NCBI RefSeq assembly: GCF_041647995.1
Contig: NZ_JARRIB010000001.1
Span: 248,001 to 312,000 of the forward strand
Direction: 5' to 3'
DNA: 64,000 nt
From: Pyrococcus kukulkanii
Lineage (GTDB): Archaea; Methanobacteriota_B; Thermococci; Thermococcales; Thermococcaceae
The notes below the pieces were generated by a model. The model was not told the origin of the DNA and did not search any database. It worked only from the letters and a program-made list of their open reading frames with translations. Within the stretch, counting starts at the first letter, position 1; every line of letters begins with the position of its first letter. Below, piece after piece: positions 38,180 to 46,878 of this stretch. A program made the position numbers and the translations under genes.

Positions 38180-38738
38180 TTTGGGTGTTTTGGCTTTTTT
38201 CGTTTGGTACTCTCTTGTGAGGGCTTAAATAATTTACCCTCGCAAGAAACCGGTAGCACCACCCTTCCTTTATAAACTTACCCTGAAAATAATGGAGGAA
38301 GTAGAGAGTAATAAACCATTAACTAAGAATTTCAAACTAGTAAAACAAGTTTTCGAACGGTCGAAACTCGACAAACACGATAAAAGTTCGAGCCGTCAAA
38401 TTAACTCAAGAACGCGAGTTAACTAGAACTCCTAGACTATCTACTTCTGGGGTTTTAGGGCTTTAAATCTGAAACAGGGGGAGGAGGGGTTATAACTCAC
38501 GAGTCAACCAAAACATCCAATAAATTACCACTGATGAGATAATCCAAAAACAAAAATCGATAATATTGGATTAAAACCAATATTATCCTGATCAAGCTCT
38601 TAAATTGGAATTCTAGACCCGAGCAGGTCTTTAACACCACAAAACAAGGCTAGAAAAACCAAAACACACGAATGAAAAAATTAACATGACAAAAAATGAT
38701 ACGAAAAAGGAAAACAGTAATACTGCCAAAATGTCAAC
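38180..38738 (-). promoter_or_regulatory. CRISPR leader, long and structured
   Basis: About 560 non-coding bases adjoin the newest repeat. A minus-strand TATA box (complement of GGGCTTAAATAATTT, 38221-38235) would start the pre-crRNA about 25 bases before the first repeat. Inverted repeats include TTTCGA-ACGG-TCGAAA (38351-38366), TTAACTC-8 bases-GAGTTAA (38401-38422) and GATAATATTGG-7 bases-CCAATATTATC (38559-38587). Long leaders are normal in Pyrococcus; whether the inverted repeats serve adaptation, transcription or SHMT regulation is unknown. I see no gene in it. Confidence 0.7.
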
Positions 38739-38804
38739 TTGAAATGTGAGCAATCCAACCTCCCGGATTCTCTTTTCAAAGAACTGCCCCTATTTTCAAG
38801 CAAA

Positions 38805-38849
38805 GGTTTAAATTATATGCACATGAAATATAAATCCGAGGTGGCTTCT
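38805..38849 (+). promoter_or_regulatory. glyA promoter and ribosome site
   Basis: GGTTTAAATTATATGC (38804-38819) contains a TATA box, and GAGGTG (38839-38844) sits seven bases before ATG 38850. This supports the shorter SHMT start over any upstream in-frame ATG such as 38739 or those at 38819-38825. Confidence 0.6.
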
Positions 38850-40133
38850 ATGACCTACAGGGAGTATAGGGATAAGGTTCTGAACTTTATTGAGGAGCAC
38901 GAAAAGTGGAGGAGCCATACCATAAACCTGATCGCGAGTGAGAACATAACTTCCCCAAGCGTTAATAGGGCAGTGGCTTCAGGTTTCATGCACAAGTACG
39001 CAGAGGGGTGGCCAAGGCAGAGGTACTATCAGGGATGTAAGTACGTTGACGAGGTCGAGCTCATTGGTGTCGAGCTCTTCACTAAGTTATTCAAGAGCGA
39101 CTTTGCCGATCTAAGGCCAATCTCAGGAACTAATGCTAATCAAGCAGTATTCTTCGGCCTCGGCCAGCCTGGGGATAAGGTAATCGTCCTCCACACGAGC
39201 CATGGAGGGCATATAAGCCACATGCCATTCGGTGCTGCAGGAATGCGCGGCTTAGAAGTACATACCTGGCCCTTCGATAATGAGTCATTCAACATCGACG
39301 TTGACAAGGCCGAGAAGATGATAAGGGAACTTGAGCCAAAGATAGTCATGTTCGGCGGCTCACTCTTCCCGTTCCCGCACCCAGTCAAGGAGCTCGCTCC
39401 AGTTGCAAAGGAAGTTGGGGCATTCGTCGTTTACGATGCAGCCCACGTCCTCGGTCTAATCGCTGGAGGAGAGTTCCAAGATCCACTTAGGGAAGGAGCG
39501 GACATAATGACTGCTTCAACCCACAAGACCTTCCCAGGACCCCAGGGTGGAGTCATACTCTACAAGAAGTTTGCCGACGATGAAACCATAGCAAAGCTCC
39601 AGGGGGCGATCTTCCCAGGAGTGCTGAGCAACCACCACCTCCACCACATGGCCGGTAAGGTAATTACGGCTGCAGAGATGCTGGAGTACGGTGAAGCCTA
39701 CGCAAAGCAGATCGTGAAGAACGCTAAGGCCTTGGCTGAAGCATTGGCAGAAGAAGGATTTAAGGTCATCGGTGAAGACCAGGGATACACGAAGAGCCAC
39801 CAGGTAATAGTCGATGTCAGCGACCTACACCCGGCTGGAGGAGGTTGGGCAGCTCCACTCCTCGAGGAGGCTGGGATAATTCTCAACAAGAACCTCCTGC
39901 CGTGGGATCCGCTCGAGAAGGTCAACGAGCCTAGTGGATTGAGAATCGGAGTTCAGGAGATGACCAGGGTCGGAATGATGGAGGATGACATGAAGGAGAT
40001 AGCCCACTTCATGAAGAGGGTTCTCTTGGACAAGGAGGATCCAAAGAAGGTCAGGAGAGACGTGTACTACTTCAGGCTTGAGTTCCAGAAGGTCTACTAT
40101 TCGTTCGACTATGGTCTCCCAATGAAGAAGTAA
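38850..40133 (+). CDS. glyA: Serine hydroxymethyltransferase
   Basis: 427 residues, standard archaeal length. Interconverts serine and glycine with a pterin one-carbon carrier using PLP. RSHTINLIASENITSPSVNRA, ADLRPISGTNANQAVFFGL, VVYDAAHVLGLIAGG and the PLP lysine in ASTHKTFPGPQGG are conserved. The upstream open frame of 37 codons is AT-rich leader sequence and is not part of the protein. Confidence 0.95.
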   Translation: MTYREYRDKVLNFIEEHEKWRSHTINLIASENITSPSVNRAVASGFMHKYAEGWPRQRYYQGCKYVDEVELIGVELFTKLFKSDFADLRPISGTNANQAVFFGLGQPGDKVIVLHTSHGGHISHMPFGAAGMRGLEVHTWPFDNESFNIDVDKAEKMIRELEPKIVMFGGSLFPFPHPVKELAPVAKEVGAFVVYDAAHVLGLIAGGEFQDPLREGADIMTASTHKTFPGPQGGVILYKKFADDETIAKLQGAIFPGVLSNHHLHHMAGKVITAAEMLEYGEAYAKQIVKNAKALAEALAEEGFKVIGEDQGYTKSHQVIVDVSDLHPAGGGWAAPLLEEAGIILNKNLLPWDPLEKVNEPSGLRIGVQEMTRVGMMEDDMKEIAHFMKRVLLDKEDPKKVRRDVYYFRLEFQKVYYSFDYGLPMKK

Positions 40134-40207
40134 ACTCCTTCTATTTTCCCTTTCCCTCTTGATAATAATGTTTTTATTCCCCTTTAGAGATTCTCTTAAG
40201 GGTAGAT

Positions 40208-40921
40208 ATGATAAGGGTAGTATTTTTCGACCTTGATGATACGCTTGCCGATACAAGTAAGTTAGCCGAGATGGCGAGAAGGAACGCCATAGAGAATATG
40301 ATCAGACATGGTCTCCCAGTTGATTTTGACACTGCATATTCCGAACTCATGGAGTTGATAAAGGAGTACGGAAGCAACTTCCCCCACCACTTTGATTACC
40401 TCCTCAGGAGACTTGACATCCCCTATGATCCAAAGCTTGTTGCGGCGGGGGTTATAGCTTACCATAACACGAAGTTCGCATACCTGAGGGAGGTTCCCGG
40501 AGCAAGAAAAACCCTAATAAGGCTGAGGGAGCTCGGCTACAGACTAGGGATAATTACAGACGGGAATCCAATAAAGCAGTGGGAGAAAATCCTAAGGCTT
40601 GAAATGGATGACTTCTTTGAGCACGTCGTAATCTCGGACTTTGAAGGAGTTAAGAAGCCGCATCCAAAGATATTTAAGAAGGCATTAAAGGCATTCAATG
40701 TCAAGCCTAGCGAGGCCATAATGGTTGGTGACAGGCTTTATTCGGACATATACGGGGCTAAGAAAGTTGGAATGAAAACCGTGTGGTTCAGGTACGGCAA
40801 GTATTCTGATAAAGAGGTCGAATACAGGGAGTACGCGGACTACGAGATCACTAAATTACAGCAGTTACTGGAGGTGCTTGAGCGTGAAAACGGTTCAGAT
40901 AAGGAGGTTCATTCTACTTGA
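40208..40921 (+). CDS. HAD superfamily phosphatase
   Basis: 237 residues. Motif [13 protein letters not shown], motif II IITDGNP, lysine in [17 protein letters not shown], and motif [20 protein letters not shown] make a complete HAD phosphatase with a helical cap (about residues 17-90). Similar to the crystallised magnesium-dependent PH1421 group; substrate unknown. It overlaps the next gene's start. Confidence 0.9.
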   Translation: MIRVVFFDLDDTLADTSKLAEMARRNAIENMIRHGLPVDFDTAYSELMELIKEYGSNFPHHFDYLLRRLDIPYDPKLVAAGVIAYHNTKFAYLREVPGARKTLIRLRELGYRLGIITDGNPIKQWEKILRLEMDDFFEHVVISDFEGVKKPHPKIFKKALKAFNVKPSEAIMVGDRLYSDIYGAKKVGMKTVWFRYGKYSDKEVEYREYADYEITKLQQLLEVLERENGSDKEVHST

Positions 40922-41459
40922 CAACAAGTATAAGACCAAAATAATAAGCGGGAAGAAAGTAACGACTGTTAGGTATGGAAAGTACGAGGCTAAACCAGGA
41001 AGTGAAGTGTACATAGTCATAACCCCAAGCGACACCGCAATAGCCAAGGCCAAAATCAAGGAGATTCGAACTAAAAGGGTTAAGGAGCTTACAAATGAGG
41101 ACGCGAAGCTTGATGGCTTTTCGAATGTAAAAGAGCTAGTTCGCGAGCTTTCAAGGATATACGGAGAGCTATATGGGGACGATGAGGTTACAATAATTGA
41201 GTTTGAGGACGTTAAACCATTAAGAGAGGGCATTCCACTTAAGTGGCTGAAAGGGCTAAACTATAGGGATCCGTATGAGATTGTGGAACTGGCCCTTGAT
41301 AATTTTAGCAGTTTGAAATTAACCCAGGATGTAGAGATAATACTCAAGAGAATCAAGGAACGAGGAGTAAGAGAGGCCGCCAAGAATTTTGGGCCAAAGA
41401 GAGTGCAGCAGGCCCTACTTAGGGCATACCATGCCCTCTACGATAGGGGGTTACTGTAA
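40884..41459 (+). CDS. ASCH-domain protein
   Basis: About 191 residues. An N-terminal ASCH/PUA-like beta barrel ([40 protein letters not shown]) is followed by two helical segments ending [21 protein letters not shown] domains bind RNA or modified nucleosides; the specific role is unknown. GTG 40884 is preferred because GGAGGTG lies eight bases upstream; it overlaps the HAD gene by 38 bases. Confidence 0.8.
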   Translation: MKTVQIRRFILLDNKYKTKIISGKKVTTVRYGKYEAKPGSEVYIVITPSDTAIAKAKIKEIRTKRVKELTNEDAKLDGFSNVKELVRELSRIYGELYGDDEVTIIEFEDVKPLREGIPLKWLKGLNYRDPYEIVELALDNFSSLKLTQDVEIILKRIKERGVREAAKNFGPKRVQQALLRAYHALYDRGLL

Positions 41460-41546
41460 AATCCTTGCGTGGAGCTTGGAGTAGCAGAGGTTATAAAGCC
41501 CCCAGGAGAATATCGGCAAAACGATAACGATAAGGATGGTGATAAA

Positions 41547-42014
41547 ATGAGCTTCTTAGAGGTTTTAATATTATCCCTAATTCCAACCTTTGAAGGGAGG
41601 TACGCCGTCGTTTATGGGCTTGGAAGGGGATATCCCCCAATAGAAACAATAATAGCCTCAATTGTTGGAGTTCTTCTTTTGTCAATCGTGCTCCCCGTAT
41701 CTCTGCCTCTGATAGACAGGATCATGCTAAGCTTAGAGGGCTCCCCATTTTTACTGGGAAAGATTGCCAAGTTTTACCTAAAATACCTAAAAAAGACAAG
41801 AAGAAAAGCAAAGCCGTACGTAGAGAAGTGGGGATTCATTGGTCTAACGATCTTTGTTGCCATACCACTCCCAGGAACTGGAGTTTGGACGGGAGCCCTG
41901 GCGGCTTACGTTCTCGGTATAGAGAGGAAAATCACAATGCCTGCATTAATACTTGGGGGTTTAATAAGCATAGCAATAACGGCACTACCAACCCTGGGAC
42001 TGCTAAAAATTTAA
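41547..42014 (+). CDS. COG2426 small membrane protein (small multidrug-export family)
   Basis: 155 residues with about four hydrophobic segments. IPTFEGRYAVVYGLGRGYPP near the start and FVAIPLPGTGVWTGALAAYV (about 110-130) are the PF06695 signature. The family is named after proposed drug export, but there is little direct proof. ATG 41547 has GGTGAT upstream; an in-frame codon at 41469 would add unrelated sequence. Confidence 0.82.
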   Translation: MSFLEVLILSLIPTFEGRYAVVYGLGRGYPPIETIIASIVGVLLLSIVLPVSLPLIDRIMLSLEGSPFLLGKIAKFYLKYLKKTRRKAKPYVEKWGFIGLTIFVAIPLPGTGVWTGALAAYVLGIERKITMPALILGGLISIAITALPTLGLLKI

Positions 42015-42022
42015 AAATTTAA

Positions 42023-43057
42023 TCAGGAGGAGACAGCGCAGGCTTTTGGCTGGTAGGCGTAGTTGAAGGCCTCAGGGTGGATGAAGTAGGCTATTTCCTC
42101 GAGGCCAAGAACTATCCTGGGGCCAGGCCTCGAAACTAAGTTATCATCGCTGATCACATAGACCCTACCGTTCTTGAAAGCGTTTGTCTTCGCTAGGGGA
42201 GTATTGCAGAGATCTCCGGGCTTAATACCAGCGTGATAAGAGATTATTACAATATCAGGATTCCTAGCGACTATATCTTCAGCACTCACGGTCTTCCAGC
42301 CTTCAATATCATGGAAGATGTTTTCTCCACCGGCGATGCTTATTAAGCTGTCCATGAATGTGCCCCTTCCAGCGGTCCAGTAGCCGTTCCAGTAGCCGAC
42401 CAAGTAGAATACCTTAGGCCTTGAGGAGTTTGCAACCTTGGCTTGAACGCTTTCCACAATTGCTTTCATGTAGTTAACAACTCCTTCAGCCTCTTTTTCT
42501 CTGTTGACGACTTTACCGAGCTTTATTATCCACTCGTAGATTTCGCTCATGTTCTTTGGATCAACTATGATAACGGGAGCTATCTGCTGAAGCTTGTCTA
42601 GGTACTTAAGATGCATGCTAGTCCCGATTATGAGGTCGGGCTTCAGTGAAGCTATGACCTCAAGGTTAGGATTAGAGAAGTCACCGATTACTGCCCTCCC
42701 CTTCTGAACCTCAGGCGGGAAGTCATCGAACTTTGTAACTCCAACGACCTTGTCGAGGGCACCTATGAAGTACAGGGTCTCAGTAATTGAGGGGGCCAGC
42801 GAGACTATCCTTCGGGGTTCTTTCTTTATTGTAACTTTCCTTCCCACGGAATCAACGATCGTCAGAGGATAGTGAGCTGGTGTCGTCGTGGTTGTTATGG
42901 TCTGAGTAATGGTAATAGTGGTGACCTTACCCTGGGTTTCCGTGACGGTTATGGTCTTTGCAGGGGCCATTGTTGTTACCGTGGTTGTCTTAGTGCTTAT
43001 GCACCCGCTCATGAAGACTATTAAAGCTAAGAACAGGACAATTGGGATCCTTTTCAT
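42023..43057 (-). CDS. Cobalamin/iron-siderophore-type ABC substrate-binding lipoprotein
   Basis: 344 residues. Lipobox FMSGC (Cys19) and a Thr/Val-rich tether (residues about 22-60) precede a class III binding domain: DSVGRKVTIKKEPRRIVSLA, PSITETLYFIGALDKVVGVT, LKPDLIIGT and WKTVSAEDIVARNPDIVIIS. Similar to BtuF/FhuD proteins that deliver cobamides or ferric chelates. The permease and ATPase are not adjacent, so it must join a transporter encoded elsewhere. Confidence 0.86.
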   Translation of the reverse strand: MKRIPIVLFLALIVFMSGCISTKTTTVTTMAPAKTITVTETQGKVTTITITQTITTTTTPAHYPLTIVDSVGRKVTIKKEPRRIVSLAPSITETLYFIGALDKVVGVTKFDDFPPEVQKGRAVIGDFSNPNLEVIASLKPDLIIGTSMHLKYLDKLQQIAPVIIVDPKNMSEIYEWIIKLGKVVNREKEAEGVVNYMKAIVESVQAKVANSSRPKVFYLVGYWNGYWTAGRGTFMDSLISIAGGENIFHDIEGWKTVSAEDIVARNPDIVIISYHAGIKPGDLCNTPLAKTNAFKNGRVYVISDDNLVSRPGPRIVLGLEEIAYFIHPEAFNYAYQPKACAVSS

Positions 43058-43117
43058 TCTAGACCCTCCACTGGACTATTCATCCAGTCTATTTGAAAAT
43101 AGCTTTAAAAGGTTTTG

Positions 43118-43145
43118 GATAAAAATACCAAGATAAAAATACCAA
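43118..43145 (-). terminator. Tandem T-rich terminator after the oxidoreductase operon
   Basis: GATAAAAATACCAA occurs twice in direct tandem (43118-43131, 43132-43145). Read leftwards, the direction of the operon that ends at 43153, it gives two TTGGTATTTTTATC units just past the stop codon, matching oligo-T termination in archaea. A TATA-like GCTTTAAAAGG for the next leftward gene lies beyond it (about 43102). Confidence 0.5.
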
Positions 43146-43152
43146 AGAAAAA

Positions 43153-43698
43153 TCAGAACTTCTTGGCAAGTTCAAAGCCCTTATGAAGAGCCTTGAGGTT
43201 TATCTGTTCCGTTCCTTTGGGGACTGCATCTAAAACAGCCTTTTCTATGCTCTCCTTCTTAACGATGTCAGTGAGACCAACGAACAGGCCAAGGGTTAGT
43301 ATGTTCATCGTCAAACTTAAGCCGGTAGTTTCTTCAGCTATCTTCGTCAGAGGATAAGCGTAAACCTTCTTTCCGCTCTCAAGTTCCTCGTTCCTGTGGG
43401 GGATTAAGTCCTCTTCAATAATTACCAAGCCTCCATCCTTAACCAAGGGAAGGTACTTATCGTAAGCCTGCTGGCTCAAAAGGATTGCATATTCAGGTTT
43501 TATCACCTTAGGGTAATCTATGGGCTCGTCACTTATCACGACCTCAGCTCTACTAGCCCCACCCCTTGACTCAGGCCCGTAAACTTGAGTCTGAACTGCG
43601 TGCAAGCCTTCGTAAACTGCAGCGGCCCTCCCCAGGATCACGCTGGCTAAGATGACACCCTGCCCTCCAAAGCCACCGATTAGAATTTCCTTCCTCAT
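43153..43698 (-). CDS. 2-oxoacid:ferredoxin oxidoreductase, gamma subunit (second enzyme)
   Basis: About 181 residues. GGFGGQGVILASVILGRAAA at the N-terminus and QTQVYGPESRGGASRAEVVI are gamma-domain markers; TGLSLTMNILTLGLFVGL ends the domain. Completes the alpha/beta/gamma set just upstream. ATG 43698 overlaps the beta stop as ATGA; a GTG at 43707 also exists but sits over the ribosome site. Confidence 0.9.
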   Translation of the reverse strand: MRKEILIGGFGGQGVILASVILGRAAAVYEGLHAVQTQVYGPESRGGASRAEVVISDEPIDYPKVIKPEYAILLSQQAYDKYLPLVKDGGLVIIEEDLIPHRNEELESGKKVYAYPLTKIAEETTGLSLTMNILTLGLFVGLTDIVKKESIEKAVLDAVPKGTEQINLKALHKGFELAKKF

Positions 43699-44540
43699 TC
43701 CTCCCACCCCATGATCTTCTTAGCTCTCTTTATGTACTCCCTGTACTCCCTAACGAGCCCAGGCCTATCCCTATCAACGAATTCCCCTATGACTATCTTA
43801 CCCTCAAGCTCTTCTGGAGACATCTTTTTGGCCTTGTTGAGCGGGACGGTTATCTTCTGGTACCACCTTATGAGTTCTGGAGCCGTCTTCATTTTATTCC
43901 TCCTTCCGAAGCTTATAGGACACGGGGATAGGAACTCCACCAGCGTGAAACCCTCCTTGCTCAAGGCCTTCTTTATGCTGTTTATCCCCTGAATGTAGTT
44001 GAAGACGGTCCACCTTGCAACGTAATTTGCCCCGGCAGCAACCGCTAACTGAGCTATATCAAATGGGTTCTCGAACTGCCCGTATGGGGCCGTAGTGCCT
44101 CTAAGTCCTTTTGGAGTCGTTGGAGCCACTTGACCCCCGGTCATTCCATATGTGAAGTTGTTGATTAGAATGACGGTCACGTCAAGGTTCCTCCTTATCG
44201 CGTGGATGAGGTGATTTCCCCCTATAGCCGCAGCGTCACCATCTCCCATAAATGCAATTATCTTCAGCTCTGGATTCGCGAGCTTTATTCCAGTTGCAAA
44301 TGCTAAGGCTCTCCCGTGAGTCGTGTGAAGGCCATCGAAGTTAACGAAGCCCGGAACTCTAGAGCTACAACCTATCCCACTCACCCACACTATCTTGTCA
44401 GGATCGAGGCCGAGCTCGTCAATCGCCCTAAGCGTAAACTGGAGGACGCTACCTATCCCACATCCCGGACAGAAGATAGTGGGAAGCATGTCCTTCCTCA
44501 GGTACTTGTCCCTTATCTCATAAGCAGAAACGAGCCTCAC
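43695..44540 (-). CDS. 2-oxoacid:ferredoxin oxidoreductase, beta subunit (second enzyme)
   Basis: 281 residues. Thiamine-diphosphate site GDGDAAAIGGNHLIHAIRRN with INNFTYGMTGGQ, and 4Fe-4S cysteines in FCPGCGIGSVLQ, WVSGIGCSSRVPGF and FLSPCPISFGRR. Catalytic half with the alpha subunit. GTG start overlaps the alpha stop (GTGA), after AGGAGGGATATGAA. Confidence 0.92.
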   Translation of the reverse strand: MRLVSAYEIRDKYLRKDMLPTIFCPGCGIGSVLQFTLRAIDELGLDPDKIVWVSGIGCSSRVPGFVNFDGLHTTHGRALAFATGIKLANPELKIIAFMGDGDAAAIGGNHLIHAIRRNLDVTVILINNFTYGMTGGQVAPTTPKGLRGTTAPYGQFENPFDIAQLAVAAGANYVARWTVFNYIQGINSIKKALSKEGFTLVEFLSPCPISFGRRNKMKTAPELIRWYQKITVPLNKAKKMSPEELEGKIVIGEFVDRDRPGLVREYREYIKRAKKIMGWEE

Positions 44541-45694
44541 TTCATATCCCTCCTTATAAACTCAGTGATCTCCATTGGAGTGTGAGCCTCCCCACCGATC
44601 TTACTTATCAGCTTAACTGGAGCCTTTCCATTAGCTCCCTCCTTGACGAGATGGTAGAGCTGGCCAAGGTTCATCTCCGGGACGTACATCGCCTCGACTT
44701 TCTCAGCAATTCTTTCCATTAAGTCGAAGTCAAAGGGCCATATCGTATTTATCTTTACCAGCCCAGCTTTAATACCTTCATCTCTGAGCATCCTGACGGC
44801 TCTTAATGCCGATCTGGCAACTATGCCCGTAGCAACAACCGCGATTTCAGCATCCTCAAGCTCATAAGCCTGATAATCGAAGATGTCCTTCTTGTTCCTC
44901 TCAATCTTCTCAACTATCCTCCTGATTAGCCTCTCGTGAACTTCCCTCTCCACGGTTCTTGGCCTTCCCCTCTCATCATGAGTTAAGCCGGTAACGTACG
45001 TCTTGAAGCCCTTTCCGAATATCGGCATTGGGGGGACTAGGTCGCCGTGTGGATCTCCGAAGGGAAGCTTTACCTCCTCCTCGTTCTGGGGCAACTTCCT
45101 GTTCACGATCTCTATTTCTTCTGGGTTCGGGATGTAGATCCTCTCTCTCATGTGGCCAACTTCGGCATCCGTGAGGAGGATAACTGGGGTCCTGTACTTC
45201 TCGGCCAAATTAAAGGCCCTAATCGTGAAGTCAAACGCCTCTTGAACCGTGGAGGGGCTTAGAACTATGAGGGAGTGATCGCCGTGGGTTCCCCATATTG
45301 CCTGCATTATATCCCCTTGGGATGGCAGGGTGGGTTGACCTGTCGATGGCCCTCCCCTCTGAACGTCAACGACCACAATAGGAGTTTCGGTCATTACAGC
45401 ATATCCAATGTTCTCCTGCATTAAGCTGAATCCTGGACCTGAAGTGGCAGTCATTGCCTTAGCTCCAGCCCAGGAAGCCCCTATTACCGCGGCTATGCTC
45501 GCTATCTCATCCTCCATTTGAATTACCACACCATCAATCAGGGGCATGTAGAGGGCCATCGCCTCAAATATCTCGCTTGCTGGAGTTATTGGATAGCCGG
45601 CGTAGAACCTGCAGCCTGCCAAAATTGCCGCTCTTGCTATAGCCTCATCACCCTGAATGAAGTCTACCTTACCCACGGGAAATGGAAACTTCAT
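44537..45694 (-). CDS. 2-oxoacid:ferredoxin oxidoreductase, alpha subunit (second enzyme)
   Basis: 385 residues. QGDEAIARAAILAGCRFYAG, YPITPASEIFEAMALYMP, MQMEDEIASIAAVIGASWAG-like block with TSGPGFSLMQENIGYAVMTE, and RGGPSTGQPTLPSQGD are conserved alpha features. Binds the oxoacid and CoA side of the reaction. Substrate of this second enzyme is not known; P. furiosus has a matching uncharacterised set next to 2-oxoglutarate oxidoreductase. ATG overlaps the gamma stop. Confidence 0.92.
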   Translation of the reverse strand: MKFPFPVGKVDFIQGDEAIARAAILAGCRFYAGYPITPASEIFEAMALYMPLIDGVVIQMEDEIASIAAVIGASWAGAKAMTATSGPGFSLMQENIGYAVMTETPIVVVDVQRGGPSTGQPTLPSQGDIMQAIWGTHGDHSLIVLSPSTVQEAFDFTIRAFNLAEKYRTPVILLTDAEVGHMRERIYIPNPEEIEIVNRKLPQNEEEVKLPFGDPHGDLVPPMPIFGKGFKTYVTGLTHDERGRPRTVEREVHERLIRRIVEKIERNKKDIFDYQAYELEDAEIAVVATGIVARSALRAVRMLRDEGIKAGLVKINTIWPFDFDLMERIAEKVEAMYVPEMNLGQLYHLVKEGANGKAPVKLISKIGGEAHTPMEITEFIRRDMK

Positions 45695-46203
45695 TTAGAA
45701 CCAACCTCCAGCCCTTTTTTGAAGGCCTTAATGTTTATCTCCTCCGTTCCCTTCGGAACTCTCCTTCTAATGGCCTCTTCGACGCTCTCTGGCTTTACAA
45801 CTCCGGTCTTAGCGATTAGATAACCTAAAGCAACCATATTTACTGTTAGAGCTAGTCCAGTTGTCTCTTCGGCTATCCTAGTGAACGGAGCTCCAACATA
45901 GTCCCTATCCGGCTTAACTAGGTCAGTATCGATGATGAGTAGTCCATCGGGCTTCAGCTTTGGCTTTGCAGTTTCATAGCCGAGCTGATGGAGGGCAACG
46001 AGAACATCAGCGTTTGTAACCATTAAATCGTAGATCTCGCCCTCAGATATTATCACGTCCGCTATGGAGTGGCCTCCCCTTGATGCCGAACTATAATCCT
46101 GGGTTTGGAGAACCTTCAATCCCTCAATAGCGGCCGCCTCTCCCAATATTACGCCTGCAAGCACAACACCCTGCCCGCCAATTCCCGCGAATCTAATCTG
46201 CAT
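45691..46203 (-). CDS. korC: 2-oxoacid:ferredoxin oxidoreductase, gamma subunit (first enzyme)
   Basis: 170 residues from ATG 46203. GIGGQGVVLAGVILGEAAA and QTQDYSSASRGGHSIADVI are the gamma-domain motifs. This gene normally follows the beta subunit directly, but here an MNT/HEPN pair lies between. Its ribosome site GGGAGGT (about 46211-46217) is inside the last codons of the HEPN gene, and its ATG overlaps the HEPN stop by 11 bases. The frame is open further upstream in HEPN, without gamma-domain homology. Confidence 0.9.
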   Translation of the reverse strand: MQIRFAGIGGQGVVLAGVILGEAAAIEGLKVLQTQDYSSASRGGHSIADVIISEGEIYDLMVTNADVLVALHQLGYETAKPKLKPDGLLIIDTDLVKPDRDYVGAPFTRIAEETTGLALTVNMVALGYLIAKTGVVKPESVEEAIRRRVPKGTEEINIKAFKKGLEVGSK

Positions 46204-46585
46204 TTTCAATACCTCCCAGGTATTTCTTAGCAAATTTCAAAAACTCATTAGCCCCGTTTAAAATATCTAAAGCATCTTCTTTGCTGTATTCAATAAATAC
46301 ATCATAGTCAGCTACGTGTCTCATATTAAGAGCCTTTGAGTATATTGTATAGAGAGCCATTGGCATTTCTTTAGTTTTAACGAACTCCCTTCCAAGCAGA
46401 GAATGAACGCCTGCATGGCTTTTTGGTGATATTCCTTTAGCTAAGAGTAAAGCACGAGCCCAGTAATACATTGAATAATATGCATTCGAAATGGCAAAAT
46501 TGTAGTATCCTTTTAGATATAATTCCCAAGCAGCTTCTAGTCTCTCCTTAGCCCTTTTCAGTAAAGCGTTGATTTCTTCCCTCAT
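46193..46585 (-). CDS. HEPN-domain protein, putative toxin of an MNT/HEPN pair
   Basis: 130 residues, all-helical COG1895 HEPN. REEINALLKRAKERLEAAWE, GYYNFAISNAYYSMYYWARA and ALLLAKGISPKSHAGVHSLL are characteristic, with RHVADYD (about residues 89-95) near the usual active region. The RX4-6H RNase motif of HepT is not plain, so nuclease activity is uncertain. It overlaps the MNT gene by four bases (ATGA) and ends inside the ribosome site of the korC-like gamma gene. Confidence 0.85.
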   Translation of the reverse strand: MREEINALLKRAKERLEAAWELYLKGYYNFAISNAYYSMYYWARALLLAKGISPKSHAGVHSLLGREFVKTKEMPMALYTIYSKALNMRHVADYDVFIEYSKEDALDILNGANEFLKFAKKYLGGIENAD

Positions 46586-46878
46586 ATAAGCATGCCCTCC
46601 TTCACTGCAATTCTGTACAAAAGATCCCTCCTTGTATGGAGGACTATCATCACCGAAATTCCCAGTCTGAGAGTAAGCTCCGCACTAAGCTTTCCTACTA
46701 TGTCCCAGTCAGTGGACCTAATCTCATCAACCACCACCAGCACGTCGAGATCACTCTCTGGAGTAGAGTCTCCTCTAGCCCTAGAACCGAAGACTATGAT
46801 TTCTTTAACTCGGTCACCAAATGCCCTTCTTATTTCCCCTCCTACCTCTTCAAACACTTTTACCACCATCAAGCCCAT
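46582..46878 (-). CDS. MNT-type minimal nucleotidyltransferase, putative antitoxin
   Basis: 98 residues from ATG 46878 (ATG 46869 and TTG 46899 are alternatives). The pol-beta fold motif GSRARGDSTPESDLDVLVVV has the GS-x-DxD catalytic set. MntA-type proteins neutralise HEPN toxins by attaching AMP to them. The start lies inside the last 10 codons of the upstream beta-subunit gene, so the pair is transcribed with the oxidoreductase operon. Confidence 0.87.
   Translation of the reverse strand: MGLMVVKVFEEVGGEIRRAFGDRVKEIIVFGSRARGDSTPESDLDVLVVVDEIRSTDWDIVGKLSAELTLRLGISVMIVLHTRRDLLYRIAVKEGMLI

Noticed and set aside
37664-38228. Open frames on both strands through the CRISPR array, with recurring Phe-His-Thr-Ile-Gln or Ser-Val-Glu-Leu-Asn phrases.
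   Set aside because: They only translate the repeats and have no ribosome site or family match.
38529-38590. CTGATGAG followed at a distance by CTGA looked like a third C/D box sRNA in the leader.
   Set aside because: No D' or C' box and the spacing is far too long for 12-base guides.
38340-38600. AT-rich region with palindromes considered as a replication origin.
   Set aside because: No Orc1/Cdc6 gene nearby and no ORB-like repeats; the position next to the newest repeat fits a CRISPR leader.
38739-38849. A longer serine hydroxymethyltransferase starting at 38739.
   Set aside because: A TATA box and GAGGTG site lie inside this stretch and homologues begin at the 38850 ATG.
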